From an uncultured Clostridia bacterium (GTDB taxonomy: Bacteria > Bacillota > Clostridia > Oscillospirales > CAG-272), in the NCBI GenBank assembly GCA_946055715.1, contig CAMGGT010000023.1, positions 1 through 8,183 of the forward strand: a DNA stretch of 8,183 nt, written 5' to 3'. The notes beneath the pieces were generated by a model. The model made no database searches. It worked only from the letters and a program-made list of their open reading frames with translations, and was not told the origin of the DNA. Made by a program: the position numbers and the translations under genes. Shown piece by piece: positions 6,257 to 8,183 of this stretch (positions are counted from its first letter, which is position 1; each line of letters starts with the position of its first letter).

Positions 6257-6291
6257 GGCAGACTTGCTGTAACATTACAACACGGCAGACT
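6257..6291. promoter_or_regulatory. Candidate operator between divergent promoters
   Basis: A 5-2-5 inverted repeat TGTAA-CA-TTACA (6268-6279) sits between two direct copies of GGCAGACT (6257-6264 and 6284-6291). The block lies between the -35 boxes of the rsmF and serS promoters. The geometry suits a dimeric DNA-binding regulator, but the sequence is short enough to arise by chance and I cannot name a regulator. Confidence 0.3.
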
Positions 6292-6309
6292 GTTTTTTTG
6301 CCCCGCATC

Positions 6310-6338
6310 TTGACTTTTTTGCATAATCGTGGTACAAT
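6310..6338 (+). promoter_or_regulatory. Predicted sigma-A promoter for the serS T-box transcript
   Basis: TTGACT (6310-6315), a 17-bp spacer and TACAAT (6333-6338) make a near-consensus housekeeping promoter. Transcription should begin near 6345, just before the first stem of the T-box leader. Confidence 0.85.
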
Positions 6339-6344
6339 GGGGCA

Positions 6345-6559
6345 AACATCAGGGCGATGAAGGAAAAACGCCCGGACAAGCCATTCCAGAGAGGGAGACA
6401 GAGCTGGAAGCTCCCATGGCGACCCGGTGCGGTCCATTCCAGAGCCGTGCGCGACGAGCGCACCGTAGGCCGACGTTACCGGCGCAAGAGTGAAAACCAA
6501 GGTGGTACCGTGCAACTGCACCCTTGGGGTCGAAAGACCCGGGGGTTTTTGTTCTTTTT
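6345..6559 (+). promoter_or_regulatory. T-box riboswitch leader of serS
   Basis: Transcription-attenuating RNA that senses the charging state of tRNA. The T-box core AAGGTGGTACCGTG is at 6499-6512. The antiterminator folds as CCAAGG (6497-6502) with CCTTGG (6522-6527), the seven-base bulge TGGTACC (6503-6509), and the helix GTGC-AACT-GCAC (6510-6521). Upstream, the Stem I region shows GATGA (6356-6360) opposite AGA (a likely kink-turn) and an apical stem GCCAT...ATGGC (6380-6420) enclosing GGGAG/CTCCC with an AGAGAG bulge. A further hairpin (6447-6463) and GCCG/CGGC (6469-6483) follow. The specifier cannot be fixed by eye, but TCC triplets at 6433-6435 and 6438-6440 would fit a serine tRNA with GGA anticodon. 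The gene downstream is serS, as expected. Confidence 0.9.
6522..6559 (+). terminator. T-box attenuator terminator
   Basis: GGGTC-GAAA-GACCC (6527-6540) extends through G-U pairs and CC/GG to 6522/6545 and is followed by TTTTTGTTCTTTTT. Its 5' arm (CCTTGG, 6522-6527) is the same strand segment that closes the antiterminator, so the two folds exclude each other. It should form when charged tRNA prevents antitermination. Confidence 0.88.
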
Positions 6560-6698
6560 GGGACATTTGATCGCTTTGCATGCTCCGGGGCACAGGTCAG
6601 ATCGGGCAGGGCAAAGCTCTTTGGGCGTTTTGATCAATCAAATAAAAGATGATGAAAATCAAATATGAGTATCATTTTTTGATGGTAAGGAGAAAGAC

Positions 6699-7985
6699 AT
6701 GATCGACATTAAGTTTCTGCGTGAAAACCCCGAGGCGGTGCGAGAGAACATCCGCCGCAAATTTCGGGATGCCAAACTGCCGCTGGTGGATGAGGTGCTC
6801 AAGCTGGATGAAGAAAACCGCGCCTGCAAGGCAGAGGCAGACAACCTCCGCGCCGAGCGCAACAGATCCGCCAAGGCCATCGGAGCGTTGATGGCACAGA
6901 AGAAGATCGACGAGGCAAACGAAATGAAGCGCCGCGCCGCAGAGGCGGGCGATCGCCTGGCCGCCCTGGAACAGAAAGAGGATGAGCTGGCAGAGGCCAT
7001 TCGCGTGCGCATGATGGCCATCCCCAATATCATCGACAAAAGCGTGCCCATCGGCCGCAGTGATGCCGAAAATGTGGAAGTGCAGCGGTATGGTGAGCCG
7101 ACGGTGCCGGATTTTGAAATTCCCTACCACACCGAGATCATGGAGCGCTTTGAGGGCATTGATCTGGATGCCGCCCGCCGCGTGGCCGGCAACGGTTTTT
7201 ACTATCTGCTGGGCGACATCGCGCGGCTGCATTCCGCTGTGATTTCCTATGCGCGGGACTTCATGATCGACCGCGGCTTCACCTACTGTGTGCCGCCGTT
7301 TATGATCCGTTCTGATGTGGTGACGGGCGTGATGAGCTTTGCCGAAATGGACGCCATGATGTATAAGATCGAAGGCGAAGACCTGTATCTGATCGGCACA
7401 AGCGAACATTCCATGATCGGCCGCTTTATCGACACCATCATCCCCGAAGAAAAACTCCCGCTGACCCTCACCAGCTATTCTCCCTGCTTCCGCAAGGAAA
7501 AGGGCGCGCACGGCATCGAGGAGCGCGGGGTGTACCGCATCCACCAGTTTGAAAAGCAGGAAATGATCGTGGTCTGCCGCCCCGAAGAAAGCCCCATGTG
7601 GTTTGACCGCCTGTGGCAGAACACGGTGGACCTGTTCCGCTCTATGGACATCCCCGTCCGCACGCTGGAATGCTGTTCGGGCGACCTGGCCGACCTGAAG
7701 GTCAAGTCGGTGGATGTGGAGGCATGGTCGCCGCGCCAGCAGAAATATTTTGAAGTGGGCAGCTGCTCCAACCTGGGAGACGCCCAGGCCCGCCGCCTCA
7801 AGATCCGCGTCAACGGCAAAGACGGCAAATACCTGGCTCACACCCTCAACAACACCGTGGTGGCGCCCCCTCGCATGCTGATCGCCTTTCTTGAAAACAA
7901 CCTGCAGGCAGACGGCAGCGTGCGCATTCCGGAAGTGCTTCGCCCCTACATGGGCGGCAAGGAGTGCCTGGTGCCCAAGCGGTAA
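6699..7985 (+). CDS. serS: Serine--tRNA ligase (seryl-tRNA synthetase)
   Basis: Class II synthetase that charges tRNA-Ser (and tRNA-Sec where present) with serine; cytosolic homodimer. Start ATG 6699 has AAGGAG (6687-6692) 6 nt upstream, and the N-terminus MIDIKFLRENPE is typical. Residues about 27-100 form the long helical arm that grips the tRNA variable arm. Catalytic-core marks: TSE at 234-236 (serine-binding loop), motif 2 FRKEKGAHG at 264-272 with RIHQFEKQE at 280-288, and motif 3 LNNTVVAPPRMLIAFLE at 383-399 with the ATP-binding R392. The C-terminal VRIPEVLRPYMGG is standard. At 428 residues the length is normal. Motif 3 lacks the bacterial GSGLAxGRT form, and TSE and FRKE resemble archaeal/eukaryotic SerRS, so this belongs to a divergent subtype. 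A T-box leader controls it. The family is certain; the subtype is inferred from motifs. Confidence 0.96.
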   Translation: MIDIKFLRENPEAVRENIRRKFRDAKLPLVDEVLKLDEENRACKAEADNLRAERNRSAKAIGALMAQKKIDEANEMKRRAAEAGDRLAALEQKEDELAEAIRVRMMAIPNIIDKSVPIGRSDAENVEVQRYGEPTVPDFEIPYHTEIMERFEGIDLDAARRVAGNGFYYLLGDIARLHSAVISYARDFMIDRGFTYCVPPFMIRSDVVTGVMSFAEMDAMMYKIEGEDLYLIGTSEHSMIGRFIDTIIPEEKLPLTLTSYSPCFRKEKGAHGIEERGVYRIHQFEKQEMIVVCRPEESPMWFDRLWQNTVDLFRSMDIPVRTLECCSGDLADLKVKSVDVEAWSPRQQKYFEVGSCSNLGDAQARRLKIRVNGKDGKYLAHTLNNTVVAPPRMLIAFLENNLQADGSVRIPEVLRPYMGGKECLVPKR

Positions 7986-8044
7986 ACCTGCATTGTCAAA
8001 CGGCAAAAGCAGACAGATAGACGAAACCCCGAAAGAAGCAAAGC

Positions 8045-8095
8045 AAGGGACTTTTGCAAATGCGAGAGATGCATTTGCAAAAGTCCCTTTTAATT
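8045..8095 (+). terminator. Long hairpin after serS, probable terminator
   Basis: AAGGGACTTTTGCAAATGC (8045-8063) pairs perfectly over 19 bp with 8071-8089 around the 7-nt loop GAGAGAT and is followed by TTAATT. Its position 60 bp after the serS stop fits a terminator. However, the stem is longer and less GC-rich at the base than usual and the T-run is short, so it may also be a mobile palindromic repeat that happens to terminate transcription. Confidence 0.6.
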
Positions 8096-8142
8096 GAAGA
8101 GATTCGGCGAAAACAGGCATTTGCTCTTCGCGAAAAGTTGTA

Positions 8143-8183
8143 GGGTAGATTGAAAAACCCGATGCTTTTTGCTTGCATCGCTT
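8143..8183 (-). repeat. Dispersed repeat copy B (partner at 4532-4572), cut by window end
   Basis: Read on the minus strand, these bases match 4532-4572 at 32 of 41 positions, including AAAAGCATCGG. The element probably continues past the window edge. Between it and the serS hairpin (8096-8142) I see no gene. Confidence 0.55.

Noticed and set aside
4927..6360. 477-residue open frame on the plus strand opposite rsmF
   Set aside because: Antisense to the methyltransferase motifs, ends inside the serS promoter region, no recognisable domain.
6672..8120. 482-residue open frame on the minus strand opposite serS
   Set aside because: Complement of a well-supported SerRS; His/Ala/Val-rich antisense composition and it runs through the downstream hairpin.

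Overview
The window reads as chromosomal DNA of a GC-rich, probably gut-associated member of the Clostridia (Oscillospiraceae/Ruminococcaceae-like). The pointers are GC-rich genes with strong AAGGAG-type ribosome binding sites, a T-box leader in front of serS, a CmpB-family (PF06541) membrane protein, and an intergenic region crowded with short hairpin repeats. The taxonomic call is inference from these features; no rRNA is present.

Layout. Positions 1-2420 (+) hold the C-terminal part of uvrA, whose start lies upstream of the window; it carries an unusual Ala/Lys/Thr-rich tail of about 100 residues. After a 172-bp hairpin-rich gap, 2593-3441 (+) encodes a polytopic CmpB-family membrane protein whose stop codon overlaps the start of dut (dUTPase, 3438-3878) in an ATGA junction. 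Positions 3879-4695 are about 800 bp without a credible gene. This stretch is a mosaic of small inverted repeats: a terminator-like hairpin, an inverted pair of GTAGGG-type modules, a perfect 17-bp-stem palindrome, converging GGATGAGGTG modules, and an array of mini-hairpins punctuated by ATWTCAT. Positions 4696-6165 (-) encode an RsmF-like m5C rRNA methyltransferase whose last eight codons and stop appear to come from one of these repeats. A divergent control region follows (about 6219-6338), with a promoter for each strand and a palindrome between them. A T-box leader (about 6345-6559) then precedes serS (6699-7985, +). A long hairpin follows serS, and the last 41 bases are an inverted, diverged copy of a repeat at 4532-4572.

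Function. uvrA and dut both protect genome integrity (excision repair; keeping uracil out of DNA) and are probably read in one direction with the membrane-protein gene between them. rsmF and serS are translation genes transcribed divergently; serS should be induced when tRNA-Ser is uncharged. All genes belong to known families. I see no defence, secretion or biosynthetic system. The less ordinary material is the repeat mosaic, its contribution to the rsmF C-terminus, the UvrA tail, and a SerRS whose active-site motifs resemble archaeal/eukaryotic enzymes.
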